DNA of 16,088 nucleotides, taken from positions 1 to 16,088 of the forward strand of contig JAKAJX010000157.1 of NCBI GenBank assembly GCA_021824855.1, in the 5' to 3' direction. The translations under genes were made by a program, and so were the position numbers. The DNA comes from Bacteroidota bacterium. GTDB lineage: Bacteria; Bacteroidota; Bacteroidia; Chitinophagales; Chitinophagaceae. Positions 1-8,158 of this stretch are shown in pieces. The notes below the pieces were generated by a model. That model was not told the origin of the DNA, ran no database searches, and saw only the letters and a program-made list of their open reading frames with translations. Numbering within the stretch: position 1 is the stretch's first letter; each line of letters opens with the position of its first letter.

Positions 1-2553
1 GTATCTGATTTTATTAAAGCCGGAAGAGATTTAGGTGTTTTTGTGGGTCCTGGCCGTGGTTCAGCAGCAGGTTCTGTAGTTGCGTATTGTATTGGCATAA
101 CCAATATTGATCCAATTAAATACAATTTACTGTTTGAAAGATTTTTAAATCCGGATAGAAAATCAATGCCCGATATTGATACAGATTTTGATGATGAAGG
201 GCGACAAAAAGTAATTGATTATGTAGTAGATAAATACGGTAAAAATCAGGTTGCTCAAATTATAACTTATGGCACTATGGCAGCCAAAATGAGCATTAAA
301 GATGTTGCACGTGTATTAGATTTACCATTGGCAGAAAGCAATGCCTTAGCAAAATTAGTTCCCGATAAACCCGGAACAGATTTAGGCAGAGTACTTACAG
401 CACCAATTACTTCGAAAGAAGCAAAAGATGGAGAAAAAAGTTTGGAGGAAAAAGAAGCCTTTGCGCCGGATGATATTGAAAATATTAAACGATTACGTGA
501 AATATATCAGGGCAATGATATTAGAGCTCAAGTACTAAAAGAAGCTGAAAGATTGGAAGGAAGCGTACGTAATACAGGTATTCATGCAGCAGGAATTATT
601 ATTGCACCAAAAGATTTAACAGAATTAATTCCGGTTGCAACTGCGAAAGATTCTGATTTATGGGTTACACAAATAGAAGGTAGTACCATTGAAGATGCAG
701 GTGTAATTAAAATGGATTTTTTGGGTTTAAAAACTTTGTCCATATTAAAAACTGCATTAGAACTAATTGAACTAAATCATCATACAAAAATTAACTTAGA
801 CACTATTGCACTGAATGATGAAAAAACATTTCATTTATACCAACGTGGCGAAACCAATGGAACTTTTCAGTTTGAAAGTATAGGAATGCAAAAATATTTA
901 CGCGAACTAAAACCCGATAAATTTGATGACCTAATAGCCATGAATGCATTGTACCGTCCGGGTCCTATTGCTTATATTCCTAAATTTATTGCACGCAAAC
1001 ATGGCAAAGAAAAAGTTGTTTATGACCTCCCTGAAATGGAAGAGTATTTATCCGATACGTATGGCATTACTGTGTATCAAGAACAAGTAATGTTACTTTC
1101 TCAAAAACTGGCCGATTTTAGCAAAGGCGATGCAGATGTGTTGCGTAAAGCAATGGGGAAAAAACAAAAATCGGTATTGGATAAAATGAAATCGCAATTT
1201 ATTTCAGGTGCTTCTGCCAAAAATCATCCCGCAGAAATACTCGATAAAATTTGGACTGATTGGGAAGCATTTGCACAATATGCATTTAATAAATCACACT
1301 CAACTTGTTATGCTTTAGTTGCGTATCAAACTGCTTATTTAAAAGCACATTATCCCAGTGAATATATGGCTGCTGTTTTAAATCATGCAGGAGCAATTGA
1401 AAAAATAACCTTCTTTATGGAAGAGTGTAAGAGAATGGGCATAACAGTTTTAGGACCAGATATTAACGAATCGCTACAAGGATTTGCTGTAAATAAAAAA
1501 GGTGAAATACGTTTTGGTCTAGGAGGATTAAAAGGTGTAGGAGAAAATGCTATTGAAGATATTATTACTGAACGAAACAAAAATGGTCAATATACCGATA
1601 TATTCGATTTTATAAAACGCATTAATCAGCGTACTGTAAATAAAAAATCTTTAGAAAGTTTAGCTTATGGAGGTGCATTTGATTGCTTCCCTTTACTACA
1701 CAGAGCACAATATTTTTATTTGCCGGATGGAGATAAAACAACCGGTATTGAAAAAATTATTAATTATGGCCAAGCTCAAAATCAAATAAAAACAGGTAAT
1801 TCAAATACTTTATTTGGAGATTTACCCGAAGCTATTCAAGTACCAATTCCTAAAATACCCAACTGCCAACCATGGACATTAACAGAAAAGTTAGAACACG
1901 AAAAAGATGTAACAGGCATGTTTATGAGTGGGCATCCTTTAGACCATTTTAAATTCGAATTAAAATATTATGGCATCATGCCATTATCCGACTTTAATGA
2001 ATTTAAAGAATCATCAACACTCGCGGCAGCAAATGCAGGAAAACCTTTTAGAATTGCAGGTTTAGTAATTGATGTGCAACACAGAGTAACTAAAACGGGA
2101 AAGAATTTTGGTTCATTTGTTATTGAAGATTTTAGTGGCAAAACCGATTTTGTATTATGGAGTGAAGAATATATTCGTTTTCAGAATTATTTAGAAAAGG
2201 GACAAAACATTGTAATTAACGGCTTTTTCAGAAATAGGTTTAACCAGCCAAATGTTTTCGAATTTAAAGTAAGTAATATTTCGTTATTAGAAACCATCAA
2301 ACAAACATTAACTAAAAGCATTGAACTTAATTTAAACCCAATTTCAATTACCAAAGAATTTCTTGTTTTTATAGAAAAAAATGTAAAAAAACATCAAGGA
2401 AAAACACTTCTAAAATTTACCATTGTAGAGCCGGTTGAAAACCTGAAAATAAGTTTATACAACTACGAAAAAGGATTTGAAATGAATGAAGAAATGGCCG
2501 AATTTTTATTAAACAATCCCGAGGTTGAGGTAACTATTGGATTAGCCAATTAA
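1..2553 (+). CDS. dnaE: DNA polymerase III alpha subunit, 5'-truncated by window edge
   Basis: This is the catalytic subunit of the replicative DNA polymerase. The frame is open from base 1, so the apparent GTG start at 43 is an internal Val codon. About 850 residues are present. The N-terminal PHP domain, roughly 370 residues by comparison with the family, lies outside the window. Seen in order, numbering from base 1: the GPGRGSAAGS motif (residues 16-25); the catalytic Asp pair in PDIDTDF (Asp60, Asp62); the third catalytic Asp in KMDFLGL (Asp239); the RPGP, YQEQVM and FNKSHS motifs of the polymerase core; a helix-hairpin-helix GLGGLKGVG (about 506-514); a possible beta-clamp motif NTLFG (about 602-606); and a C-terminal OB fold (about 683-760). 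All three catalytic aspartates are intact. It converges with the OmpA-family gene, with 30 bp between the stops and no clear hairpin there. Identification is secure. Confidence 0.98.
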   Translation, partial: VSDFIKAGRDLGVFVGPGRGSAAGSVVAYCIGITNIDPIKYNLLFERFLNPDRKSMPDIDTDFDDEGRQKVIDYVVDKYGKNQVAQIITYGTMAAKMSIKDVARVLDLPLAESNALAKLVPDKPGTDLGRVLTAPITSKEAKDGEKSLEEKEAFAPDDIENIKRLREIYQGNDIRAQVLKEAERLEGSVRNTGIHAAGIIIAPKDLTELIPVATAKDSDLWVTQIEGSTIEDAGVIKMDFLGLKTLSILKTALELIELNHHTKINLDTIALNDEKTFHLYQRGETNGTFQFESIGMQKYLRELKPDKFDDLIAMNALYRPGPIAYIPKFIARKHGKEKVVYDLPEMEEYLSDTYGITVYQEQVMLLSQKLADFSKGDADVLRKAMGKKQKSVLDKMKSQFISGASAKNHPAEILDKIWTDWEAFAQYAFNKSHSTCYALVAYQTAYLKAHYPSEYMAAVLNHAGAIEKITFFMEECKRMGITVLGPDINESLQGFAVNKKGEIRFGLGGLKGVGENAIEDIITERNKNGQYTDIFDFIKRINQRTVNKKSLESLAYGGAFDCFPLLHRAQYFYLPDGDKTTGIEKIINYGQAQNQIKTGNSNTLFGDLPEAIQVPIPKIPNCQPWTLTEKLEHEKDVTGMFMSGHPLDHFKFELKYYGIMPLSDFNEFKESSTLAAANAGKPFRIAGLVIDVQHRVTKTGKNFGSFVIEDFSGKTDFVLWSEEYIRFQNYLEKGQNIVINGFFRNRFNQPNVFEFKVSNISLLETIKQTLTKSIELNLNPISITKEFLVFIEKNVKKHQGKTLLKFTIVEPVENLKISLYNYEKGFEMNEEMAEFLLNNPEVEVTIGLAN

Positions 2554-2583
2554 TGTGTTTTTTTGTACATTTTGCATAACCAA

Positions 2584-4770
2584 TTATTTATTAATTCGCT
2601 TAATAACTATTTCAACTTTTCTGTTCATCCATGAAATTATAGTTCCATCTTTATTGGTAGGTACTTCTCTATCTTTATAAGCAACTTTAGGCTGCGTAAC
2701 ATTTAAATTTCTGCTTTGTAAATAAGCAATAACAGCATCTACTCTATTTTTAGCAAGAATTAAATTTCTCGATATTTTTTCGGTAGAATCGCTATATCCT
2801 ATAAAAGCTATAGAAGCATATTTACTTGAATCTTTCAAAGTTTGAGATACCAGTTTATCTAAAATTGAAAAAGCACTACTATTTAACTGATCGCTATTAT
2901 AATCAAATAGTATAGTATACAATGTACTATCATTATTCACATAACTAAAAGCGGTATCGGAATAAGATTTTACTACAGCAGGCTTTTTCTTAAACGCATA
3001 TCTGTAAATATTTCTTTTAAATGGTTTAGAAAGATATATTTCAGCTCTTCTACTCATCCATGTAATAATATGGCCTTCTCGCATAATAGGCATTTCTTTA
3101 CCAAAATATTGCACCTTTAATAACGAATCGGGCACACCTTTGGTTTTTAAATACGCAGCAATTACTTCTGCACGTTTTTTAGATAATTGAATATTAAATT
3201 CTTTACTTCCGGCATTATCGGTATAGCCGCTAATGATAACAGAAATATGTTGATCTTGATAAGAAAGCAGCTTTTGTGCCAGCTCATTTAAAGCTGTAAA
3301 ACCAGATGACAGTATTTGTGCACTGTTATAATTAAAATAAAAAGTAAGGTAAGGATTGGTTTTATGCAAACTATCATAATTATCGGCACCTTCTTTAGCC
3401 ACTGCTTTATTTTGTACAGCTTGCAGTTTTAATAATGAATCTTCTCTTGCCTCATTTGCTTTTTGGGCAAAATATACTGAAGAATCTATGGCAACTTCGA
3501 ATGCCCATTCACCTTTATTTATTTCGGCTGCCAATCTATCGGTATTAATTGTATACGATGCAGTTGTAATATTTTTACCCTTAGCAATAAATTGATAAGT
3601 ATGATTAGGCTTTACTGTAAATGCATAATGCCCCGATGCACCCGTTCGTAAACTATCCATTCCTACAGGAGCTATTCCATCATCAACTAAATATTGCGAA
3701 ACAATGATATTAGCCAACCCTTTTCTATTTTTGCTATCAACAATAATACCTTTAAGCGGATAAAAAATGGGGTGATACTCTAACTTATAAATATCATCAT
3801 TACCATTTCTATTCGACGAAAAATAGTTACCATCAGTACTACTTTTAAAAATACCAAAATCATTAAATGCACTATTAACAGGAAATCCTAAATTTTTAGG
3901 CACCCGCCCTATTCTTTGTTTTAAATTCACTTCATAAATATCCATTCCACCTAATCCGTCGGGCATTGCATCAGAACTGTAATACAAAGTATCATTAAAT
4001 ATAAATGGAAACATTTCATTCCCCGGCGTATTAATAGGTGCTCCAACATTAAGAGGCAACTGCGACCAAGTATCTCCAAATCTATCTACATAATAAATAT
4101 CGGCTTTGCCCATTCCGCCTAATTTATCACTAACAAAATATAGTTTATTGCCGTCTTTTGTTATTGCAGGATGATAACAATTATAATATTTACTATTAAA
4201 AGGTAATTTTTTTACATTTTCAAATTTGCCTTCTTCATTTATATCTGCCTCACATATTTCATACATAATTGCTGAGGTTTGTTGCGTGCGTGTAAAAAAA
4301 ACTTTTTTCCCATCAGCACTAAAACATAAAGGACCATAATGATAATTAACTGAAAAATCTTTCAACGTTTTTTTGAAAAAATTTTTATGAAACTCTTTTA
4401 AATAATAATTGGCTTTTGAAAGTGGCGAGTATTGTTTTTTTATCAACTCAATAGTAGGCATTTTATATACATTAGGTATATATAAAACATGGGTATATCC
4501 TAACTTACCATCCCAACGAATATCATGCCTTCCATGCCCAACAAAAGCCGCATTGGTACAAAAAAATAATCCACGATTAAATATGGTTGGAGCAAACTCA
4601 TGTTCCGATGTATTTAAAAGCATTAAGCCTATTTGCCAATCGGCCGAATCTTTATATAAAAGCATTTGAGCTTTTGTAGTATCCAACTTATTTTGAGCAT
4701 AAGCCATACTACTTATACAAAGTATAAGCAATGAAAATAAAGCCTGTATAAAAGTTGACCTATACCGCAT
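2584..4770 (-). CDS. OmpA-family envelope protein with PD40 repeats and two tandem OmpA domains
   Basis: A 728-residue exported protein that probably anchors an outer-membrane structure to peptidoglycan. I chose the ATG at 4770 because it gives a clean signal peptide (MRYRSTFIQALF onward, likely cut after AYA at residue 25). The frame is open a further 31 codons upstream to 4863, but that extension would bury the signal. Domains: N-terminal region; PD40/WD40-like beta-propeller repeats (about 146-330, with GKADIYYV and GGMDIYEV strands); a carboxypeptidase-regulatory-like beta sandwich (about 335-420); a short helical stretch; OmpA domain 1 (about 474-581); OmpA domain 2 (about 617-725). Each OmpA domain keeps the Asp and Arg, 15 residues apart, that bind diaminopimelate in this family (Asp518/Arg533 and Asp661/Arg676). 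The order resembles PorE-type Bacteroidota proteins, but I see no TPR region and no type IX secretion gene nearby, so I do not assign it to that system. Confidence 0.9.
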   Translation of the reverse strand: MRYRSTFIQALFSLLILCISSMAYAQNKLDTTKAQMLLYKDSADWQIGLMLLNTSEHEFAPTIFNRGLFFCTNAAFVGHGRHDIRWDGKLGYTHVLYIPNVYKMPTIELIKKQYSPLSKANYYLKEFHKNFFKKTLKDFSVNYHYGPLCFSADGKKVFFTRTQQTSAIMYEICEADINEEGKFENVKKLPFNSKYYNCYHPAITKDGNKLYFVSDKLGGMGKADIYYVDRFGDTWSQLPLNVGAPINTPGNEMFPFIFNDTLYYSSDAMPDGLGGMDIYEVNLKQRIGRVPKNLGFPVNSAFNDFGIFKSSTDGNYFSSNRNGNDDIYKLEYHPIFYPLKGIIVDSKNRKGLANIIVSQYLVDDGIAPVGMDSLRTGASGHYAFTVKPNHTYQFIAKGKNITTASYTINTDRLAAEINKGEWAFEVAIDSSVYFAQKANEAREDSLLKLQAVQNKAVAKEGADNYDSLHKTNPYLTFYFNYNSAQILSSGFTALNELAQKLLSYQDQHISVIISGYTDNAGSKEFNIQLSKKRAEVIAAYLKTKGVPDSLLKVQYFGKEMPIMREGHIITWMSRRAEIYLSKPFKRNIYRYAFKKKPAVVKSYSDTAFSYVNNDSTLYTILFDYNSDQLNSSAFSILDKLVSQTLKDSSKYASIAFIGYSDSTEKISRNLILAKNRVDAVIAYLQSRNLNVTQPKVAYKDREVPTNKDGTIISWMNRKVEIVIKRINK

Positions 4771-4976
4771 TAAGTAGATAATGTTTTCATAAATAGTATA
4801 TTCTATAAAACTATGAAAATATTTCTTTATGAATTTCCGAATATTTAACCAGAAAACTAACAACCTACATAAATGTGGATATAATATTAAGCAAAAATTA
4901 ATCCATCCACAAAAGAGGATAACTAGTTACGTAAAAGAAAATACAGTCAAGTATTTTTGTTTAAAATAATCTGTTT
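4771..4976. promoter_or_regulatory. Divergent spacer with DnaA-box-like words
   Basis: This 206-bp AT-rich spacer separates the divergent OmpA-family and deacetylase genes and should hold both promoters. TGTGGATAT (4874-4882) matches the DnaA box TGTGGATAA at 8 of 9 bases. CCATCCACA (4903-4911) faces it and matches TTATCCACA at 7 of 9. AGAGGATAA (4914-4922) is a weaker third candidate. The first two form an inverted pair with 7-bp arms and a 24-bp gap. A 10-bp perfect palindrome, TAACTAGTTA, lies at 4920-4929. What binds here is not known. Confidence 0.35.
4952..4959 (+). promoter_or_regulatory. Putative -7 element of the deacetylase promoter
   Basis: TATTTTTG matches the Bacteroidota -7 consensus TAnnTTTG exactly and ends 17 bases before the ATG at 4977. 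It predicts a short leader of about 10 nt. No clear TTG -33 element is present at the usual distance. The palindrome at 4920-4929 lies close to where that element would be. Confidence 0.4.
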
Positions 4977-5807
4977 ATGAAAATTTTTTCTATACTACCT
5001 ATTAGTTTATTATCGCTGGTTGGTTTTATCAGTTGCAATAATGCCACTTCAAAAAATGAAGGAAAAAAAGATTCAACGGCTATTCAACCTGCCAAACCAC
5101 TACCCGGAAGTGTAATAAAATATGATAGCTCTAAAAGATACATATTTTTAACATGGGACGATTCTCCTCAACCACCGGGCACCATTAATTGCAAAGCAAT
5201 TTTTCATAAAGAAGGTATTAAAGCAACATTTTTTTCTGTAGGATTTAATCAGGTTGGTCCACTGAAAAAAAGGTTAATCGATTCTATTCGCAATGCTTAC
5301 CCCGAATTTTTATTAGCCAATCATAGTTTTACGCATGGTTTTAATGATAAGTATGCAAAATTTTATTCGCTTACCGATAGTGCATATTCCGATTTTATGA
5401 AGAATGAAAAAGAATTACAAATTCCTGTAAAAATTATTCGCTTACCCGGCAATAATACATGGGCTTCTAATGGCAATATTCATGGACAAAAAGCTGAAAA
5501 CCCTTTAATTAAAAGATTAGATTCTGCAGGTTATACCATTATAGGATGGGACATTGAATGGGGACAAAACGGAAAGAAAAAAGAACCAAAAGAAAGTGTT
5601 GTTGAAATGATTAAAAGAGTGAATCAAAAATTTGATGATGGCAGTACTAATGAACAAAATATGATAGTTATTCTATCTCACGACAGGTTATTCGAGAAAA
5701 AACAATTTGCCGATTCTTTGGAAACATTTATTTCAGAATTAAAAAAAGATCCAAGAAATGTTTTCGAAACTATCGATCATTATCCTTCTCTTCAGAGAAA
5801 AAAATAA
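4977..5807 (+). CDS. Lipoprotein polysaccharide deacetylase (CE4 / NodB fold)
   Basis: A 276-residue metal-dependent deacetylase that should remove N- or O-acetyl groups from a polysaccharide at the cell envelope. The N-terminus (MKIFSILPIS, then LVGFISC) is a lipoprotein signal with Cys20 as the lipidated residue; Phe at -3 makes the lipobox slightly atypical. All CE4 motifs are visible. Motif 1 is TWDDSP, with Asp61 as the likely base and Asp62 as a metal ligand. Motif 2 is HSFTH, with metal ligands His116 and His120. Motif 3 is RLPGN (Arg155). Motif 4 is around WDIEW (Asp192). Motif 5 is LSHD (His235). The set is complete, so activity is likely. Substrate cannot be told from sequence; peptidoglycan, chitin-like or capsular polymers are all possible. 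The ATG follows a TAnnTTTG element and has no Shine-Dalgarno. The gene ends at the shared palindromic terminator. Confidence 0.9.
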   Translation: MKIFSILPISLLSLVGFISCNNATSKNEGKKDSTAIQPAKPLPGSVIKYDSSKRYIFLTWDDSPQPPGTINCKAIFHKEGIKATFFSVGFNQVGPLKKRLIDSIRNAYPEFLLANHSFTHGFNDKYAKFYSLTDSAYSDFMKNEKELQIPVKIIRLPGNNTWASNGNIHGQKAENPLIKRLDSAGYTIIGWDIEWGQNGKKKEPKESVVEMIKRVNQKFDDGSTNEQNMIVILSHDRLFEKKQFADSLETFISELKKDPRNVFETIDHYPSLQRKK

Positions 5808-5817
5808 TATTCCTATT

Positions 5818-5853
5818 TAAAAGAAAGCCTCGCAATTGCGAGGCTTTCTTTTA
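5818..5853. terminator. Bidirectional palindromic terminator
   Basis: A perfect 36-bp palindrome with 18-bp arms centred between 5835 and 5836. The GC-rich stem (GCCTCGC / GCGAGGC) closes on an AATT loop and is flanked by A and T tracts, so it can form an intrinsic terminator in either direction. It lies between the convergent deacetylase and EF-G-like genes, and 5851-5853 is also the EF-G-like stop codon. Confidence 0.9.
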
Positions 5854-7986
5854 TGCTTCAATTAATTCGGCTTCTTTTTTATAGGCATCAGCCAGTTTCT
5901 TTTGTAAATCAAACGGAACAGCTACATATTCGTTAAACTTAATTTTAAATCTGGCTCTTCCTTGTGTTAAGGAACGAAGTGTAGAAGCATATCCATACAT
6001 TTCTGCTAAAGGAACTTTTGCTTTAATTACCGTAAAATGACCTTCGGTATCAAAACCTTCTACCATTGCACGACGAGTTTGCAAATCGCCCATAATATTT
6101 CCTGTTAATTCATCAGGACAGGAAACAGTTAAATAGTATATGGGTTCCAGCAACAATGGATCTGCATGCTGAAATGCATCTTTAAACGCCATTATTCCGG
6201 CTGTTTTAAAAGCCATATCATTACTATCTACGGGGTGCATTTTACCATCGTACACACTAACACGAATATCTCTTACATAAGAACCTGTTAATGGACCTTC
6301 TACCATTTTTTCCATTACACCTTTTAAAATAGAGGGTAAAAATCTTTGGTCAATAACTCCACCTACAATACAGTTAAAATACACTAATTTACCACCCCAG
6401 TTTAATACATGTTCTTCCCTTCCTCTAATATTTAATCCGGATGGGTCGGGCATTCCATCGTACCATGGTTCAATTCGCAAAGTAACTTCACCAAATTGCC
6501 CCGCTCCGCCCGATTGTTTTTTGTGCCTATATGTTGCATCGGCAGATTTGCGAATGGTTTCTCGATAAGGAATTCTTGGTTTATTAAACTGAACATCTAA
6601 TTTATATAAATGCTCTAATTTCCATTTAATAACTGCCAAATGCATATCTCCTTGGCAATGCAGTAAAGTTTGTTTTAGTTCTGAAGAAACTTCTACTTGT
6701 AACGTAGGATCTTCTTCTTTTAGTTGATGTAAAGCATTAGCCAACTTTTCTTCCTCCCCTTTTCTTGTATTTGAAATTGCTACACTCATCACCGGCGATG
6801 GGAAAACAATAGGAACTAACTCTACTTGCTTACCTTTTTCGTGTAATGTATTATTGGTATGTGTATTTTTAAGTTTTAAAGTTGCTCCAATATCGCCTGC
6901 CACCAATTCGGTTACAGGTACCCGTTTATTTCCTTCTACTACAAATAGTTGATTAAGTTTTTCTGCTACATTGGTATTTTCATTTACCAATTCCATTCCG
7001 GCTTTTACGGTACCGGAATATACTTTAAAGAAACTTAAATCGCCAATATGAGGTTCTGAAACAGTTTTATAAACAAATATGCAAACGGGTGCAGTGGCAT
7101 CGCAAGGAATAATTCTATCGTCAACCGTTTTTTGAGGAGCCATTTCGTTAGCAGGCGGACAAACATTATCAATAAATCCCATTATCCTACCTGCGCCCAT
7201 ATTGCGTTTGGCCGAAATACAGAATACAGGAAAAATATCGTGCTGTATCATGGATAGATGTAATCCCTGTTTCATTTCATCCTCAGTTAATTCGCCTTTA
7301 TCAAAATATTTTTCCATGAGGGTTTCATCGTTCGATGCTATGGCTTCTATTAACTCTTTATGTAAAGTTTCTGCTTTCTCTTTTTCAGAATCGGGAATGG
7401 GTAATTTTTCCGGTTTTCCACCTTCGGTTGAATATTGATATAATACCATATTTAAAACATCTACAATGGCATTAAAACCCAATCCTTGATTTAACGGATA
7501 TTGTACAACGGCTACATTAGCGCCAAAATGTGTTTTAGCTTCTCGAATTGTTTTATCAAAATCGGCTTGTCCATTATCTAATTGGTTTACTGCAAAAATC
7601 ATTGGTGTTTTAAACTTATCGGTATATTCCCAAATAATATCGGTACCTACTTCTACACCCATTGCAGCATTTAATAACATAATACCGGTATCGGCAACAC
7701 GCAAAGCACTAATTACTTCGCCCGAAAAATCATCATAACCGGGTGTATCTAAAATATTTATTTTAAACCCTCGCCAGCGAGTATGTAATAATTTTGAATA
7801 GATAGAATTACCACGTTCCTGCTCTAATTCGGTATAATCGGCAACTGTATTTTTTTCTTCAATAGAACCACGGCGATTAATTAAACCGGCTTCAAACAAC
7901 ATACATTCAGCCAATGTTGTTTTGCCGCTACCCGAGTGTCCAAGCAACGCAATATTTTTTACGTGTGCGGTATCAAATTCTGGCAT
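5851..7986 (-). CDS. EF-G paralogue (EF-G2-like) with non-canonical GTPase motifs
   Basis: A 711-residue translational GTPase-family protein, full length for EF-G. Domain I: P-loop GHSGSGKT (16-23; canonical EF-G has AHIDAGKT); switch I RGNSI (58-62; canonical RGITI); G3 DTPGY (80-84), where Tyr replaces the catalytic His of DTPGH; G4 NQLD (134-137), where Gln replaces Lys of NKxD; G5 SAK (258-260). Domain IV is well preserved, including SGGAGQFG and the MHPVDS tip loop, and domain V with GDLQTRR is present, so ribosome binding and translocation look feasible. This pattern fits the EF-G-like subgroup, not the main elongation factor. A Bacteroides EF-G paralogue (EF-G2) is reported to act without GTP hydrolysis; equivalence of this protein is inference. 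It is monocistronic: it diverges from the GNAT gene, and its stop codon lies in the terminator stem. Confidence 0.92.
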   Translation of the reverse strand: MPEFDTAHVKNIALLGHSGSGKTTLAECMLFEAGLINRRGSIEEKNTVADYTELEQERGNSIYSKLLHTRWRGFKINILDTPGYDDFSGEVISALRVADTGIMLLNAAMGVEVGTDIIWEYTDKFKTPMIFAVNQLDNGQADFDKTIREAKTHFGANVAVVQYPLNQGLGFNAIVDVLNMVLYQYSTEGGKPEKLPIPDSEKEKAETLHKELIEAIASNDETLMEKYFDKGELTEDEMKQGLHLSMIQHDIFPVFCISAKRNMGAGRIMGFIDNVCPPANEMAPQKTVDDRIIPCDATAPVCIFVYKTVSEPHIGDLSFFKVYSGTVKAGMELVNENTNVAEKLNQLFVVEGNKRVPVTELVAGDIGATLKLKNTHTNNTLHEKGKQVELVPIVFPSPVMSVAISNTRKGEEEKLANALHQLKEEDPTLQVEVSSELKQTLLHCQGDMHLAVIKWKLEHLYKLDVQFNKPRIPYRETIRKSADATYRHKKQSGGAGQFGEVTLRIEPWYDGMPDPSGLNIRGREEHVLNWGGKLVYFNCIVGGVIDQRFLPSILKGVMEKMVEGPLTGSYVRDIRVSVYDGKMHPVDSNDMAFKTAGIMAFKDAFQHADPLLLEPIYYLTVSCPDELTGNIMGDLQTRRAMVEGFDTEGHFTVIKAKVPLAEMYGYASTLRSLTQGRARFKIKFNEYVAVPFDLQKKLADAYKKEAELIEA

Positions 7987-8158
7987 AGCAAAAGTTTTAA
8001 ATTATAAAAATGTAGATACTATTATGGCACTTATTCCTAATTAGTGCTATAAACAACCAAGTTAAATTTACTTAAATAGTTTAAAAATGAGTATTATCAT
8101 CTTTCATAAACTTTATTCTTCGTAGATAATTAATAATTTCACGGCAATTCATTAGCGT
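7987..8158. promoter_or_regulatory. Divergent EF-G-like / GNAT spacer with operator-like dyad
   Basis: This 172-bp AT-rich spacer must hold both promoters. At 8022-8052 there is an imperfect dyad with 10-bp arms TTATGGCACT / AGTGCTATAA, one mismatch (G:U if transcribed on +) and an 11-nt gap. On the minus strand, TACATTTT (8014 down to 8007) is a 7/8 match to the TAnnTTTG -7 element, about 20 bases before the EF-G-like ATG. The dyad would then lie across the -15 to -45 region of that promoter. No convincing element was found for the GNAT gene. Confidence 0.35.

Noticed and set aside
2566..2574. Promoter-like word TACATTTTG in the gap between dnaE and the OmpA gene, pointing antisense into the latter
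   Set aside because: It is one base off the consensus spacing, has no -33 TTG at the right distance, and lies in a T-rich gap between convergent stops where such words arise by chance.
4771..4863. A 31-codon N-terminal extension of the OmpA-family protein
   Set aside because: It would place the signal peptide internally and reads through AT-rich spacer; the ATG at 4770 gives a normal exported protein.
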